In this document: positions 27,658-37,167 of the stretch, piece after piece
How the letters are laid out: each line of letters begins with the position of its first letter
Position numbering within the stretch: position 1 is the stretch's first letter
DNA from: DASQBT01 sp963746955
GTDB lineage: Bacteria; Pseudomonadota; Gammaproteobacteria; Burkholderiales; Thiobacillaceae
Direction of reading: 5' to 3'
DNA length: 64,000 nucleotides
NCBI GenBank assembly: GCA_963746955.1
Contig: CAVVDR010000007.1
Location: 61,916 to 125,915 of the forward strand
The notes under the pieces: generated by a model
Database searches by the model: none
The model's input: the letters and a program-made list of their open reading frames with translations, nothing else
Told to the model about the DNA's origin: nothing
Made by a program: the position numbers and the translations under genes

Positions 27658-28248
27658 ATGTCAATCGCGAGCGCTCTTTTTACTGACAGCCAGGCTCGTG
27701 TTCTGCGCTGGTTATTCGGCCAACCCGAGCGAAGTTTCCATCTAAGCGAATTGCGCCGACTGACCGGGCTCGGCAGCGCCTCCTTGCAGCGTGAGCTTAA
27801 CCGGCTGGCCGAGGCTGGACTGGTGAATGCCGAGCGCGTAGGTAACCAGCGCCGATTCCAGGTCAATCCGCAAAGCCCGGTCTTCCAAGAATTAGTCGCA
27901 CTCATCCGCAAAACCCTGGGGATCGAGCCCATGCTACGCGAAGCTCTGCAACCGTTGGCGTCGCACTTGCAAGCCGCATGGATCTATGGCTCCGTGGCCA
28001 GGCAAACCGACACCGCACAGAGCGATATCGACCTCATGCTCGTCGGCAAACAACTGCGGCTTGCGGACGTACTTGATGTGTTGATACCGCTGGAAACGCA
28101 GCTTGGCCGCAAAATCAATCCCACCTGTTATACGCTCAGGGAATTCGAGAGCCGTCTTGCAGAGCCCGATTCCTTCATTAACCGCATACTCGCGCAACCC
28201 ATAGTGCCGCTGATTGGAACTATCCGTGAGCCTGGCCGCGCTGGATAA
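27658..28248 (+). CDS. Winged-helix / MNT nucleotidyltransferase fusion protein
   Basis: A 196-residue two-domain protein. Residues 5-75 form an ArsR-like winged helix (LFGQPERSFHLSELRRLTG then SLQRELNRLAEAGLV). Residues 95-185 form a minimal nucleotidyltransferase with the catalytic motif GSVARQTDTAQSDIDLMLV (GSx then DxD). MNT proteins pair with HEPN proteins, and in the MntA/HepT type the MNT partner AMPylates and silences the HEPN RNase. The next gene, overlapping by about 20 bp, is a damaged HEPN-like partner. The perfect palindrome upstream is a likely operator. Whether it is an antitoxin is inference; the domains themselves are clear. Confidence 0.8.
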   Translation: MSIASALFTDSQARVLRWLFGQPERSFHLSELRRLTGLGSASLQRELNRLAEAGLVNAERVGNQRRFQVNPQSPVFQELVALIRKTLGIEPMLREALQPLASHLQAAWIYGSVARQTDTAQSDIDLMLVGKQLRLADVLDVLIPLETQLGRKINPTCYTLREFESRLAEPDSFINRILAQPIVPLIGTIREPGRAG

Positions 28249-28495
28249 CCTGGCCCGTATAGGGCAGATCAAACCCGAGCCGCGCAGCGATGCGGAAGTC
28301 AGGCGCATGCTGGCGATGGCGCGAACACGCCTGAGCGATGCCGGGCTGAGCAAGCTTTCCCTGGAAGGCCGCTTCACCAGCGCTTATAACGCTGAATACG
28401 AAGGATTTCTCGATGTGGAGGAAAGCGTCGTCGCCGAGTTATGCGCCGTTGTCTCCGGCTTAATCGACGATGTGGCCAGGCTTACAGACGCATGA
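28226..28495 (+). pseudogene. HEPN-like partner with internal deletion
   Basis: An 89-codon frame from GTG 28226, overlapping the end of the MNT gene. The first 45 residues (ALDNLARIGQIKPEP, MLAMARTRLSDAGL, then RFTSAYNA) resemble the N-terminal helices of MNT-associated HEPN proteins. The last 35 (EYEGFLDVEESVVAELC) resemble their C-terminus. From memory of the family, full members have roughly 50 more residues between these, holding the rest of the helical bundle and the RNase residues. The join is in frame. It is most likely inactive; a deliberately short partner is the alternative. Confidence 0.6.
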
Positions 28496-28526
28496 CCCGG
28501 CAAACCTGACCCAGAGCAAAACGCCC

Positions 28527-28962
28527 ATGCCCGCCCCGACCCGACTCATCGAGCTCGTCGCCCGCTTCCGCGAGCAGCTTGATGACTACAAGCGCGGCCA
28601 ATACAACGAAACCCAACTGCGGCGCGATTTTCTCGACCCCCTGTTCACGCTGCTGGGCTGGGACGTGGACAACCGCGCCGGCTACGCGGAGAGCTTCCGC
28701 GAAGTCGTGCACGAAGATGCCGTCAAGGTCGGCGGCACCACCAAGGCGCCCGACTACAGCTTCCGCATCGGCGGCCGGCGGCTGTTCTTTCTCGAAGCGA
28801 AGAAACCATCGGTATCCATCAAGCAGGACATTGCCCCCGCCTACCAGTTGCGTCGCTACGCCTGGTCGGCCGGGCTGCAATTATCCATCCTCTCGGACTT
28901 CGAGGAATTCGCGGTTTACGACGGAGCGCTCAAGCGCATGAAGCCCGAACAACACAGGGCAT
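28527..28962 (+). pseudogene. N-terminal nuclease stub of a type IIG restriction-modification enzyme
   Basis: About 145 residues from ATG 28527 match the N-terminus of Eco57I-like single-chain restriction-modification proteins: YNETQLRRDFLDPLF, LGWDVDNRAGYAE, and a PD-(D/E)xK nuclease core with PDYSFRI followed by FLEAKKP. The helix QLRRYAWSAGL and DFEEFAVYD follow. Similarity stops near 28940, where full-length enzymes continue for several hundred residues with methyltransferase and target-recognition domains. Here the frame runs out of phase into the alpha-2-macroglobulin gene. It is a truncated relic. Confidence 0.75.
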
Positions 28963-28977
28963 ATTTGGGGAGACAGC

Positions 28978-31900
28978 ATGATACGAATCTTACTGCTTGG
29001 GCTGGCAATGGTCAGCCTCGCGCATGCCGCAGGCATCGAGTCCTTTTCTCCACAGGGCGAAGTCAAAGGCATACGCCAGGTATCGGTGCGATTCACCGAC
29101 GAGATGGTGCCGCTGGGCGACCCCAGGCTGCCCGAACCCTTCGATATCGACTGCAAGGAAAAAGGCGGCGGCCACTGGGTGGACGGCAGGAACTGGGCCT
29201 ATGACTTTGAACGCGATCTGCCGGCCGGGGTACGCTGCAGCTTCACGCTCAAGCCGGGCGTCAAGACTCTCAATGGCGTGGCGCTCGATGCCCAGTCATT
29301 CCAGTTCAGCACCGGGGGCCCCGCGATCCTTGCGTCCGAGCCGGAGGAAGGCAACGAAGGCATCGATGAAAATCAGATCTTCGTGCTGGGCCTCGACGCG
29401 CCGCTCAAGCCTGAAAGCCTGAACAACCGGGTCTGGTGCGTGGCCGATGGCATCGCCGAGAAGATTCCTGCGCGTTTGGTGGATGCGAAGACCCGCCAGA
29501 CGGTGCTGGCGCACAGTGGCAATTTCTTTAACCAGTATCTGGAAATCCTGGACCGGCAAGGCACGCGCCTGTTCAGCCTCACGCTGCCGGGCGGCACGGT
29601 TCAGGAAAAGCTCATGCGCCAGGCGAGCCAGCCCGACGCTCCGGTGGCGGTGTTGCAGTGCGCCCGCAGCCTGCCGCAGGACGCCAAGGTGTCCCTGGTC
29701 TGGGAACCCGGCATCGAATCCGCCAGCGGCGTGCCGGTTTCGACCCTGCAAACGCTGGCCTTCAAGACGCGCCCGGCGTTTACCGCGAAGCTGAGCTGCG
29801 AGAAGACCAATGCGAAAGCGCCGTGCCTGCCCATCCTGCCCATGCAGCTCGCGTTTACCGCACCGGTCGCGATCGACAAGGCGCGGCGAATTGCGCTGGC
29901 GGGTGGGGGAAGAACCTGGCGGCCGCAAATCAGCGCCGACGATCGCAAAAGCGGATTCACCCAGCAGCTCGAATTCAAGAGCCCGTTTCCCGAGGCTGCC
30001 GCACTCACGCTAAGGCTGCCCAAAGGCTTCAAGGATGACGCAGGCCGGCCGCTCGCCAACGCGGGCAAATTCCCGCTCAGCGTCAAGACCGATCTGGCTC
30101 CGCCCCTGGCCAAATTTGCTGCGGACTTCGGCATAGTGGAAAAGAACGCCGACCCCATGCTACCGCTCACCCTGCGCGCCGTCAGCCCGCTGACCCAGAG
30201 CCATGCGGTGTTGAGTGCCAAGGAACTGGTGACGCAAAAGCCGCTGGAAGTCATCGCCTGGATGAAACGCATACGCGACATGTCCACCAACGACTATGGC
30301 GAATTCGACGACAAGCTCGGTTACCGGCCGATCACCCGCTATGGCGCGGAAACATCGATATTCGGGCCACAGCACAAGATTCAGGCCTTTCCACTGCCCA
30401 AGCCGCTCCCGGAGCGCGAGACGGAAGTGATCGGCATTCCCCTCAAGACAGCGGGCTTCCATGTGCTTGAAGTCGCCAGCCCGCGCCTGGGCGAAGCCCT
30501 GATGGCGAAACAACAGCCCTATCACGTACGCGCCACCGCGCTGGTCACCAACCTGGCGGTGCATTTCAAGCTGGGACGCGAATCTTCACTGGTCTGGGTG
30601 AGCGCGCTGGATAGCGGCAGGCCGGTGGAAGGCGTCGATGTCGCCGTACGCGATTGCGGCGGGGCCATACACGCGCAAGGCAAAACGGACAGAAACGGAT
30701 TGTTGCGCATCGCGGAAGAGCTGCCGGATGTCAATACGCTGCCCGGCTGCCTGAACACCTGGGACCGGCAGTATTACGTCACGGCATACAAGGACGGTGA
30801 TTTCTCCTTTGTCCTGTCAAACTGGAACGAAGGCATTTCAAGCTGGCGCTTCAATCTTTATAACAACCGCTGGCGAGGCCCCTATATCGCCCATGCCATC
30901 CTGGACCGAAGCCTGTTGGGCGCCGGAGAAAGCGTGGACATGAAGCTGATCGTGCGCAGGAAATCCGCAACGGGCTTTGCTTTCGTGGACAGATCCAGGC
31001 TATCCAGCGAAATCATCCTGCAGCATAACGGAAGCCAGGATGAGATCAGGTTGCCGGTGAAATGGGATTCGGCGGGCATCGCCGAACTCAGCTATGCGAT
31101 ACCCAAGGAAGCCAAGCAGGGTCAGTACGAAATCCTGATTCCGCACAGCTTGAGGGGCCGCAACGACGAGCGTCTCGATGCGGGCTCATTCCGCGTCGCG
31201 GCCTACCGGGTGCCCAGCATGCGCGCCACGCTCAGCGGCCCGGGGGAAGCGATGGTCAATCCGTCCAGACTCAGCGTGGATGTGGCGCTCAGTTACCTGT
31301 CAGGCGGAGCGGCGAGTTTCGCGCCGGTCAAACTGCGCGGCCAGTTGCAGGACAAGACCCTGAGTTTCGCCGGTTATGAAGGTTTCGCGTTCGCCAATGG
31401 CGCGGTCAAAGCCGGGCGCGAAGATGAAGGCGAGGACTGGCACATCGGCAGCTACGACGTGGATGAGGAAGACAATGCCACGCCGAACACGCAGGCCATC
31501 AAGACGCAGGCTTTCAAGCTGGATGCGGGCGGCGCCGCGCGCGCAGACATTACCGAACTGCCGAAAAGCGCAACGCCGCGCGACCTGCTGGCCGAGCTTG
31601 AATATCGCGACGCAAACGGCGAAACCCTGACTTCCGCCACCCGCATCCCGCTCTATCCTTCCGCGGTGCTGCTGGCGGTCAAGCCGGATTCCTGGGTGCT
31701 GTCCAAGGACGGACTCAAGTTCGTGGTCCAGGCCGTGGACATCCACGGCAAGCCTGCCGCGGGTGTGGAGGTGAAAACCGAAATCCTCAGGCGCGACTGG
31801 TATTCCTACCGCAAGCGCCTGATCGGCGGCTTCTATGCGTATGCGCATGGGCGCGAGGTCAGCAAGGTCGCCGATGCCTGCTCGGGCAAGACCGACGACC

Positions 31901-34695
31901 TGGGCCGTCTCGGCTGCACGCTTAAATCGCCTGCCACCGGCGACCTCATCCTGCAGGCGCGGGCGAAGGACGCCGCCGGCAATGATTCGGTCGCCCACGC
32001 CGACACCTGGGTGCCGGGCGGCGATGGCTGGATCAACGCTTCCGACAATGACCGCATGGATCTGGTCCCCGAAAAGCGCCGCTATGAAATCGGCGACACC
32101 GCAAAGCTGCGCATGGCCATGCCGTTTGCCTCCGCCACCGTGCTGGTGACGGTGGAGCGCGAGGGCGTGCTGGATGCCTGGGTGACCGAAGTGAAGCGCG
32201 ACCAGCCGGTGATCGAGGTGCCGATGAAGCCCAATTACGGGCCGAACATCTTTGTCAGCGCACTGGCCGTCCGCGGCCGCATCGCCGATGTTGCGCCGAC
32301 CGCGATGGTGGACCTGGGCAAGCCGGCCTTTCGCATGGGCGAAACCGAAATCGCCACCGGCTGGTCCGGCCATGCGCTGGACGTAAAAGTTACTACCGAC
32401 AAGCCGGTGTACCGCGTCCGCGAAACGGTCAAGGCGCACATCCGCGTCACCCGTCCGGATGGCAGTCCGGCGAAAAATGGCGAGGCCGCCGTGGCGGTCA
32501 TCGATGAAGGCCTGCTGGAGTTGCAGCCCAATGACTCATGGAAACTGCTGGATGCGATGATGGCCCGGCGCGGCATCGAAGTGGAAACCAGCACCGCGCA
32601 GATGCAGGTGGTCGGCAAGCGCCATTACGGGCGCAAGGCAGTGCCGCACGGCGGCGGCGGCGGCCGGCAATCGGTGCGCGAACTGTTCGATACGCGGGTG
32701 TACTGGCAGGCGCGCATCAAGCTCGACGACAAGGGCGAAGCGGACCTGAGCTTTCCGCTCAATGACAGCCTCACCGGCTTTCGCGTCGTCGCGGTGGCGA
32801 GCGTCAACGTGGGCCGCTTCGGCACCGGAGAAGCGCGCATCCAGACCCGGCAGGATCTGATCGTGCAATCCGGCCTCGCCCCGGTGGTGCGCGAAGGCGA
32901 TGTGTTGTCGGCTTATTTCACAGTGCGCAACAGCGCCGACCATGCGATGAAAGTTGAACTGAAACCCACCCTCACTGGACTGCCCGATCCGGCCCCGCAA
33001 ACCGTGGAGCTGAATGCCGGGCAAGCGAAAGAGATCGCTTTCCCGCTACGTGTCCCACTGGGCATCCACCAACTGACCTGGCAGGTCACGGCTACGGAAA
33101 TCGGTGGCGACGCCATCGATCGCATGAAGCTGACGCAAAGCGTGATCGAAGCCGTCCCGGTGCGAACGTTTCAGGCGACGCTGCTGCAGCTCGACAAGCC
33201 GCTGTCCATGGCCACGCAGATTCCCGCCGACGCCGTACCTGGCCGCGGCGGCGTCGGTTTGAAGCTTCAGGCCCGATTGGCCGATGGCCTGCCGGACTTG
33301 CGCGATTACATGGCCCACTACCCATGGACTTGCCTCGAACAGCAGGCGTCGGTGGCCATCGCCCTGCAGGATGAAGCGCAATGGAATCATGTCGCGCAGC
33401 GCCTGCCGCTCTACCTCGACCGCGACGGGCTGGCCAAGTACTGGACCGATCTGCGGGAAGGCAGCGACACGTTGACGGCGTACCTGCTGAGCATTGCGAG
33501 GGAGGCCGGTTACAGCATTCCGGACGACGCGCTCGGGCGCATGATCCAGGGCCTGAGCAATTTCATCCAGGGCCGCGTGGTGCGCGGCTCGGCGCTGAAC
33601 ACCGCGGACCTGGCGGTGCGCAAGATTGCCGCAATGGAAGCGCTGTCGCGTTATCCGGACAAGATCCAGATCGACGCGAACTGGCTGGGCAGTTTCAGCA
33701 TCACGCCCAATCTGTGGCCCACCACCACCCTGCTGGACTGGATCGCCCTGCACCAGCGCGTGGCCAGCCTGCCCGAGCGCGAGGCCCGGATCAAGGAAGC
33801 GACGACGATCCTGAGGAGCCGGCTGAATTTTTCCGGCACGGTCATGACATTTTCCACCGAGCGCACCGATGCCTGGTGGTGGCTGATGTGGAATGGCGAC
33901 GTCAACGCCAGCCGCCTGCTGCTGGCCGCGAATGACGACCCCGAATGGAAAGACGACATCGGCCGGCTGGTGCGCGGAACCCTGTCGAGGCTGCAGCAAG
34001 GCCGCTGGCACACCACGGTGGCGAATGCCTGGGGCGTGCTGGCGCTGAAGAAGTTCTCCGCGCTGCACGAGGCCGTGCCGGTGAGCGGCAAGACCAGCGC
34101 CGAACTTGCGGGGAACTTCTTCGCCACTACCTGGGACAAGCCCGAAGCCCAAACCCTGTTGCCCTGGAGCGATCAGCCGGCGGTGCTCAAACTGGAACAT
34201 ACGGGCCAGGGCAGACCCTGGGTCACCGTATCGAGTTTTGCCGCCATTCCGCTCAAACAGGCGCTGAACGCCGGCTACCGCATCGAACGCAGCGTCACGC
34301 CCATCGATGCGCAGTCACCAAAGGCCTGGCATCGGGGCGATGTCTATCGCGTGACCCTGAACGTCGATGCCCAGACCGACATGGGCTGGGTGGCGCTGAT
34401 GGATCCCATCCCGTCCGGCGCGACCATACTCGGCACCGGGCTGGGACGCGACTCGGCCATCCTGTCGGGCGGCGAAAAACGCGAAGGCTGGGTCTGGCCC
34501 GCATACGAGGAACGCCGGCACGACAGCTTCCGCGCCTATTACACCTGGGTGCCGAAAGGCCAGTTCAGCGTGCAATACACCGTGCGGCTCAACAACGATG
34601 GCCGGTTCCAGATGCCACCCACCCGGGTGGAAGCCATGTACGCGCCGGAGCTGTTCGGCGAGCTGCCGGTGGACGAGATGGTGGTCAAGCCATGA
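28978..34695 (+). CDS. Bacterial alpha-2-macroglobulin (YfhM-like)
   Basis: A 1905-residue exported protein that is thought to trap attacking proteases in the periplasm. A signal peptide (MIRILLLGLAMVSLAHA) is followed by MG-type beta domains. The thioester motif CLEQ is intact at Cys1452-Gln1455, so covalent trapping is possible. Unlike E. coli YfhM there is no lipobox Cys at the signal-peptide end, so it may be free in the periplasm. GGGGAGA precedes the ATG. The pbpC start overlaps its stop (ATGA), the classic pairing in which the macroglobulin is thought to guard the envelope that PBP1C repairs. Its 5' end directly follows a truncated restriction gene. Confidence 0.93.
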   Translation: MIRILLLGLAMVSLAHAAGIESFSPQGEVKGIRQVSVRFTDEMVPLGDPRLPEPFDIDCKEKGGGHWVDGRNWAYDFERDLPAGVRCSFTLKPGVKTLNGVALDAQSFQFSTGGPAILASEPEEGNEGIDENQIFVLGLDAPLKPESLNNRVWCVADGIAEKIPARLVDAKTRQTVLAHSGNFFNQYLEILDRQGTRLFSLTLPGGTVQEKLMRQASQPDAPVAVLQCARSLPQDAKVSLVWEPGIESASGVPVSTLQTLAFKTRPAFTAKLSCEKTNAKAPCLPILPMQLAFTAPVAIDKARRIALAGGGRTWRPQISADDRKSGFTQQLEFKSPFPEAAALTLRLPKGFKDDAGRPLANAGKFPLSVKTDLAPPLAKFAADFGIVEKNADPMLPLTLRAVSPLTQSHAVLSAKELVTQKPLEVIAWMKRIRDMSTNDYGEFDDKLGYRPITRYGAETSIFGPQHKIQAFPLPKPLPERETEVIGIPLKTAGFHVLEVASPRLGEALMAKQQPYHVRATALVTNLAVHFKLGRESSLVWVSALDSGRPVEGVDVAVRDCGGAIHAQGKTDRNGLLRIAEELPDVNTLPGCLNTWDRQYYVTAYKDGDFSFVLSNWNEGISSWRFNLYNNRWRGPYIAHAILDRSLLGAGESVDMKLIVRRKSATGFAFVDRSRLSSEIILQHNGSQDEIRLPVKWDSAGIAELSYAIPKEAKQGQYEILIPHSLRGRNDERLDAGSFRVAAYRVPSMRATLSGPGEAMVNPSRLSVDVALSYLSGGAASFAPVKLRGQLQDKTLSFAGYEGFAFANGAVKAGREDEGEDWHIGSYDVDEEDNATPNTQAIKTQAFKLDAGGAARADITELPKSATPRDLLAELEYRDANGETLTSATRIPLYPSAVLLAVKPDSWVLSKDGLKFVVQAVDIHGKPAAGVEVKTEILRRDWYSYRKRLIGGFYAYAHGREVSKVADACSGKTDDLGRLGCTLKSPATGDLILQARAKDAAGNDSVAHADTWVPGGDGWINASDNDRMDLVPEKRRYEIGDTAKLRMAMPFASATVLVTVEREGVLDAWVTEVKRDQPVIEVPMKPNYGPNIFVSALAVRGRIADVAPTAMVDLGKPAFRMGETEIATGWSGHALDVKVTTDKPVYRVRETVKAHIRVTRPDGSPAKNGEAAVAVIDEGLLELQPNDSWKLLDAMMARRGIEVETSTAQMQVVGKRHYGRKAVPHGGGGGRQSVRELFDTRVYWQARIKLDDKGEADLSFPLNDSLTGFRVVAVASVNVGRFGTGEARIQTRQDLIVQSGLAPVVREGDVLSAYFTVRNSADHAMKVELKPTLTGLPDPAPQTVELNAGQAKEIAFPLRVPLGIHQLTWQVTATEIGGDAIDRMKLTQSVIEAVPVRTFQATLLQLDKPLSMATQIPADAVPGRGGVGLKLQARLADGLPDLRDYMAHYPWTCLEQQASVAIALQDEAQWNHVAQRLPLYLDRDGLAKYWTDLREGSDTLTAYLLSIAREAGYSIPDDALGRMIQGLSNFIQGRVVRGSALNTADLAVRKIAAMEALSRYPDKIQIDANWLGSFSITPNLWPTTTLLDWIALHQRVASLPEREARIKEATTILRSRLNFSGTVMTFSTERTDAWWWLMWNGDVNASRLLLAANDDPEWKDDIGRLVRGTLSRLQQGRWHTTVANAWGVLALKKFSALHEAVPVSGKTSAELAGNFFATTWDKPEAQTLLPWSDQPAVLKLEHTGQGRPWVTVSSFAAIPLKQALNAGYRIERSVTPIDAQSPKAWHRGDVYRVTLNVDAQTDMGWVALMDPIPSGATILGTGLGRDSAILSGGEKREGWVWPAYEERRHDSFRAYYTWVPKGQFSVQYTVRLNNDGRFQMPPTRVEAMYAPELFGELPVDEMVVKP

Positions 34696-36866
34696 GGCGA
34701 GCGTTGGCAGGGTGCCTGTTTGCGCTTGGGCTGGCCGCCAGCGCAACGGCTTGCGCCTCACTCAGCTTCGAGGCCGTCAAGGCTCAGCATCGGCCATCCG
34801 AAGCCTGGCTCCTTGACCGTCATGGCCACCTTCTGCAGACCATGCGCATCGATGAGTCGGTGCGCCGCCTGCCCTGGGTCAAACTTGAAGCCCTGTCTCC
34901 CGCCATGCAGGAAGCCCTGATCGCCTCCGAGGACAAGCGCTTCTATGAACACCACGGCGTGGACTGGGAAGCAGTGCTGGGCGCGGCGTGGGACCGCCTG
35001 TTGAGCGACAGCCCGCGCGGCGCTTCCACCCTGACCATGCAGCTTGTGGGGATGCTGGATCCCGCACTGGAGCGGCACGGCGATGGTCGCAGCGTGGCGC
35101 AGAAATGGCATCAGATGCAGGCGGCGCGCGAACTGGAGAAGAGCTGGAGCAAGGCGCAGATCCTTGAAGCGTATCTCAACCGCGTGCAGTTCCGCGGCGA
35201 GCTGTCCGGCATCGGCGCCGCCTCATGGGGGTTGTTCCAGAAGCACCCCTCCGGCCTCAACAAGGCCGAGGCCAGCCTGCTCGCGGCGCTGCTGCGCGGC
35301 CCCAACGCGGCGCCTGCCAAGGTAGCCGGGCGGGCCTGCGATGTCGCCGCCAAACTGTCCCCACCACGCCCTGCGTGCAGGACCATCACCTCGCTCGCAT
35401 GGTCCACGCTGGTGGTGCGCCCGCGCATCCCGCTCGACCACCAGCTTGCGCCGCATCTCGCCCGGCAACTGTTGAAGCAGCCGGGACAGAGCATCAGGAC
35501 CAGCCTCGATGCACACCTGCAAGACTTTGTGTTGACCACCCTGCAGCAACACCTCGCCGATCTCAAGGACCGGAACGTGGAGGACGGCGCGGTGATCGTG
35601 CTCGACAATCGCAGCGGCGAAGTGCTGGCCTACGTCGGCTCCAGCTACGCCACCTCGGATGCCCCGGAAGTCGACGGCGTGCGCGCACCTCGCCTGCCCG
35701 GCTCCACGCTCAAGCCTTTTCTCTATGGCCTCGCCATCGAGCGCCGGCAGCTCACTGCGGCGTCCCTGCTGGACGACTCGCCGCTATCCCTCGAAACCCC
35801 AGGCGGACAGTACCTGCCGCAAGACTATGAGCACGATTACAAGGGCTGGGTATCGCTGCGCACTGCACTGGGTTCGTCACTCAACGTGCCGGCGGTGCGC
35901 ACCCTGGTGCTGCTCGGACCGGAAGCCTTCTACACCCGGCTGAAACGGTTGGGTTTCTCCACGCTGGATCGGGATGCCGACTTCTACGGCTATTCGCTGG
36001 CACTGGGCGGCGCCGAAGTGACGCTGTTCGATTTGACCAATGCCTACCGCACCCTGGCCAATGGCGGCAGCTACTCCCCTCTCCGCCTTTCGAGGGGGAG
36101 AGGACCCAGGGGTGAGGGGGATTTGAGCAAGCGCGTAACCGCAAACCAGCGCCGAGTCTTTTCCCCTGCCGTGGGCTGGATCATCGGCAACATCCTGTCC
36201 GACCCCGAAGCGCGCGCGCTGACCTTCGGCTTCGACAATGCGCTCACGACGCACGGCTGGGCCGCGGTCAAGACCGGCACCAGCAAGGACATGCGCGACA
36301 ACTGGTGCGTCGGATTTTCTGATCGTTACACCGTGGGCGTGTGGGTGGGCAATGCCTCGGGCGAGCCCATGCACGATGTCTCGGGCGTCAGCGGTGCGGC
36401 GCCGGTATGGCAGGCCGTCATGAACCGGCTGCACGAAACCGCGATCAGCCGCCCGCCGCATCAGCCCCGCGGAATCGTGCTGCAACGCGTGCGCTACGAA
36501 CCTGCCGTCGAGCCGCCCCGGCGCGAAGGCTTCCTGCCCGGCACGGAGATGAGCCTGGTGGCCCTGCCTTCAATCGAAGCCGCGCATCCGCGCATCACCG
36601 GCCCGGGCAACGGCGCCATTCTCGCGCTCGATCCGGATATCCCGGCGGGCCGGCAGATCATTCGCTTCGCGGCCAGACCATCGCGGCCCGACCTGATCTG
36701 GCAGGTGGACAACGAAGCCGCGAGCGCCGACGCGGATGGCAGCCTGCACTGGCAGCCCGTTCCAGGCGCGCACACCATTGTGCTGCTGGATGAAGAGAAC
36801 AAGCCGCTGGATGAAACCAGGGTGGTGGTCAAAGGGAGATTGGCCCCGGTTGCCAGCCGGCGCTGA
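34692..36866 (+). CDS. pbpC: Penicillin-binding protein 1C
   Basis: A bifunctional peptidoglycan glycosyltransferase/transpeptidase, 724 residues. An N-terminal hydrophobic segment is followed by the GT51 domain with EDKRFYEHHGVDW, a transpeptidase domain with Ser338 in STLK and KTGTS near 532, and the C-terminal PBP1C domain. The ATG overlaps the macroglobulin stop by four bases. Between residues about 461 and 477 the sequence is Arg/Gly-rich and encoded by a palindromic REP-like element (36073-36118) that keeps the frame. The insertion falls just before KTGTS, in a segment that joins the conserved AYRTLANGG and RRVFSPAVGW blocks, so activity may survive. Confidence 0.92.
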   Translation: MRRALAGCLFALGLAASATACASLSFEAVKAQHRPSEAWLLDRHGHLLQTMRIDESVRRLPWVKLEALSPAMQEALIASEDKRFYEHHGVDWEAVLGAAWDRLLSDSPRGASTLTMQLVGMLDPALERHGDGRSVAQKWHQMQAARELEKSWSKAQILEAYLNRVQFRGELSGIGAASWGLFQKHPSGLNKAEASLLAALLRGPNAAPAKVAGRACDVAAKLSPPRPACRTITSLAWSTLVVRPRIPLDHQLAPHLARQLLKQPGQSIRTSLDAHLQDFVLTTLQQHLADLKDRNVEDGAVIVLDNRSGEVLAYVGSSYATSDAPEVDGVRAPRLPGSTLKPFLYGLAIERRQLTAASLLDDSPLSLETPGGQYLPQDYEHDYKGWVSLRTALGSSLNVPAVRTLVLLGPEAFYTRLKRLGFSTLDRDADFYGYSLALGGAEVTLFDLTNAYRTLANGGSYSPLRLSRGRGPRGEGDLSKRVTANQRRVFSPAVGWIIGNILSDPEARALTFGFDNALTTHGWAAVKTGTSKDMRDNWCVGFSDRYTVGVWVGNASGEPMHDVSGVSGAAPVWQAVMNRLHETAISRPPHQPRGIVLQRVRYEPAVEPPRREGFLPGTEMSLVALPSIEAAHPRITGPGNGAILALDPDIPAGRQIIRFAARPSRPDLIWQVDNEAASADADGSLHWQPVPGAHTIVLLDEENKPLDETRVVVKGRLAPVASRR
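36073..36118. repeat. REP-like element inside pbpC (copy 2, inverted)
   Basis: CCCCTCTCC pairs with GGGGAGAGG around a short loop, followed by a CCCAGGGGTGAGGGGG tail. Its reverse complement begins CCCCCTCACCCC and matches the element at 11361-11398. Here it lies within coding sequence and contributes about sixteen codons. Confidence 0.75.
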
Positions 36867-37167
36867 CGAGTGATTGACCCGCGTTGAAGAGTCAAGGAGG
36901 AACGGCTTCAGTGTCAGGTGCGTCTCTTGTTCGGCCGAACCGGCCACAGGCGATTTTCCAAAGACGTAGTTGGCGCTTCCCTTTTGAACGGCCACTCCCG
37001 GCAAACCTGGCATTGCGCTTTCGACCATTGAAGGCCGATTACCTGTGCGGGGCGACGCCAACACAGCGGGCATCGACTGGCCGATCAGATTAGTGAGCTT
37101 GCCACAATCGTCCCTGGCATCGCCGGCCGGCCCATGCCATAGTTACGTGAAGTAGTAGGAGGAGACG
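36867..37167. other. Intergenic region after pbpC
   Basis: About 300 bp without a recognisable gene. A short frame at 36884-37093 has no family resemblance. The end contains AGGAGGA at 37157-37163, the ribosome-binding site of the next small gene. Confidence 0.4.
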
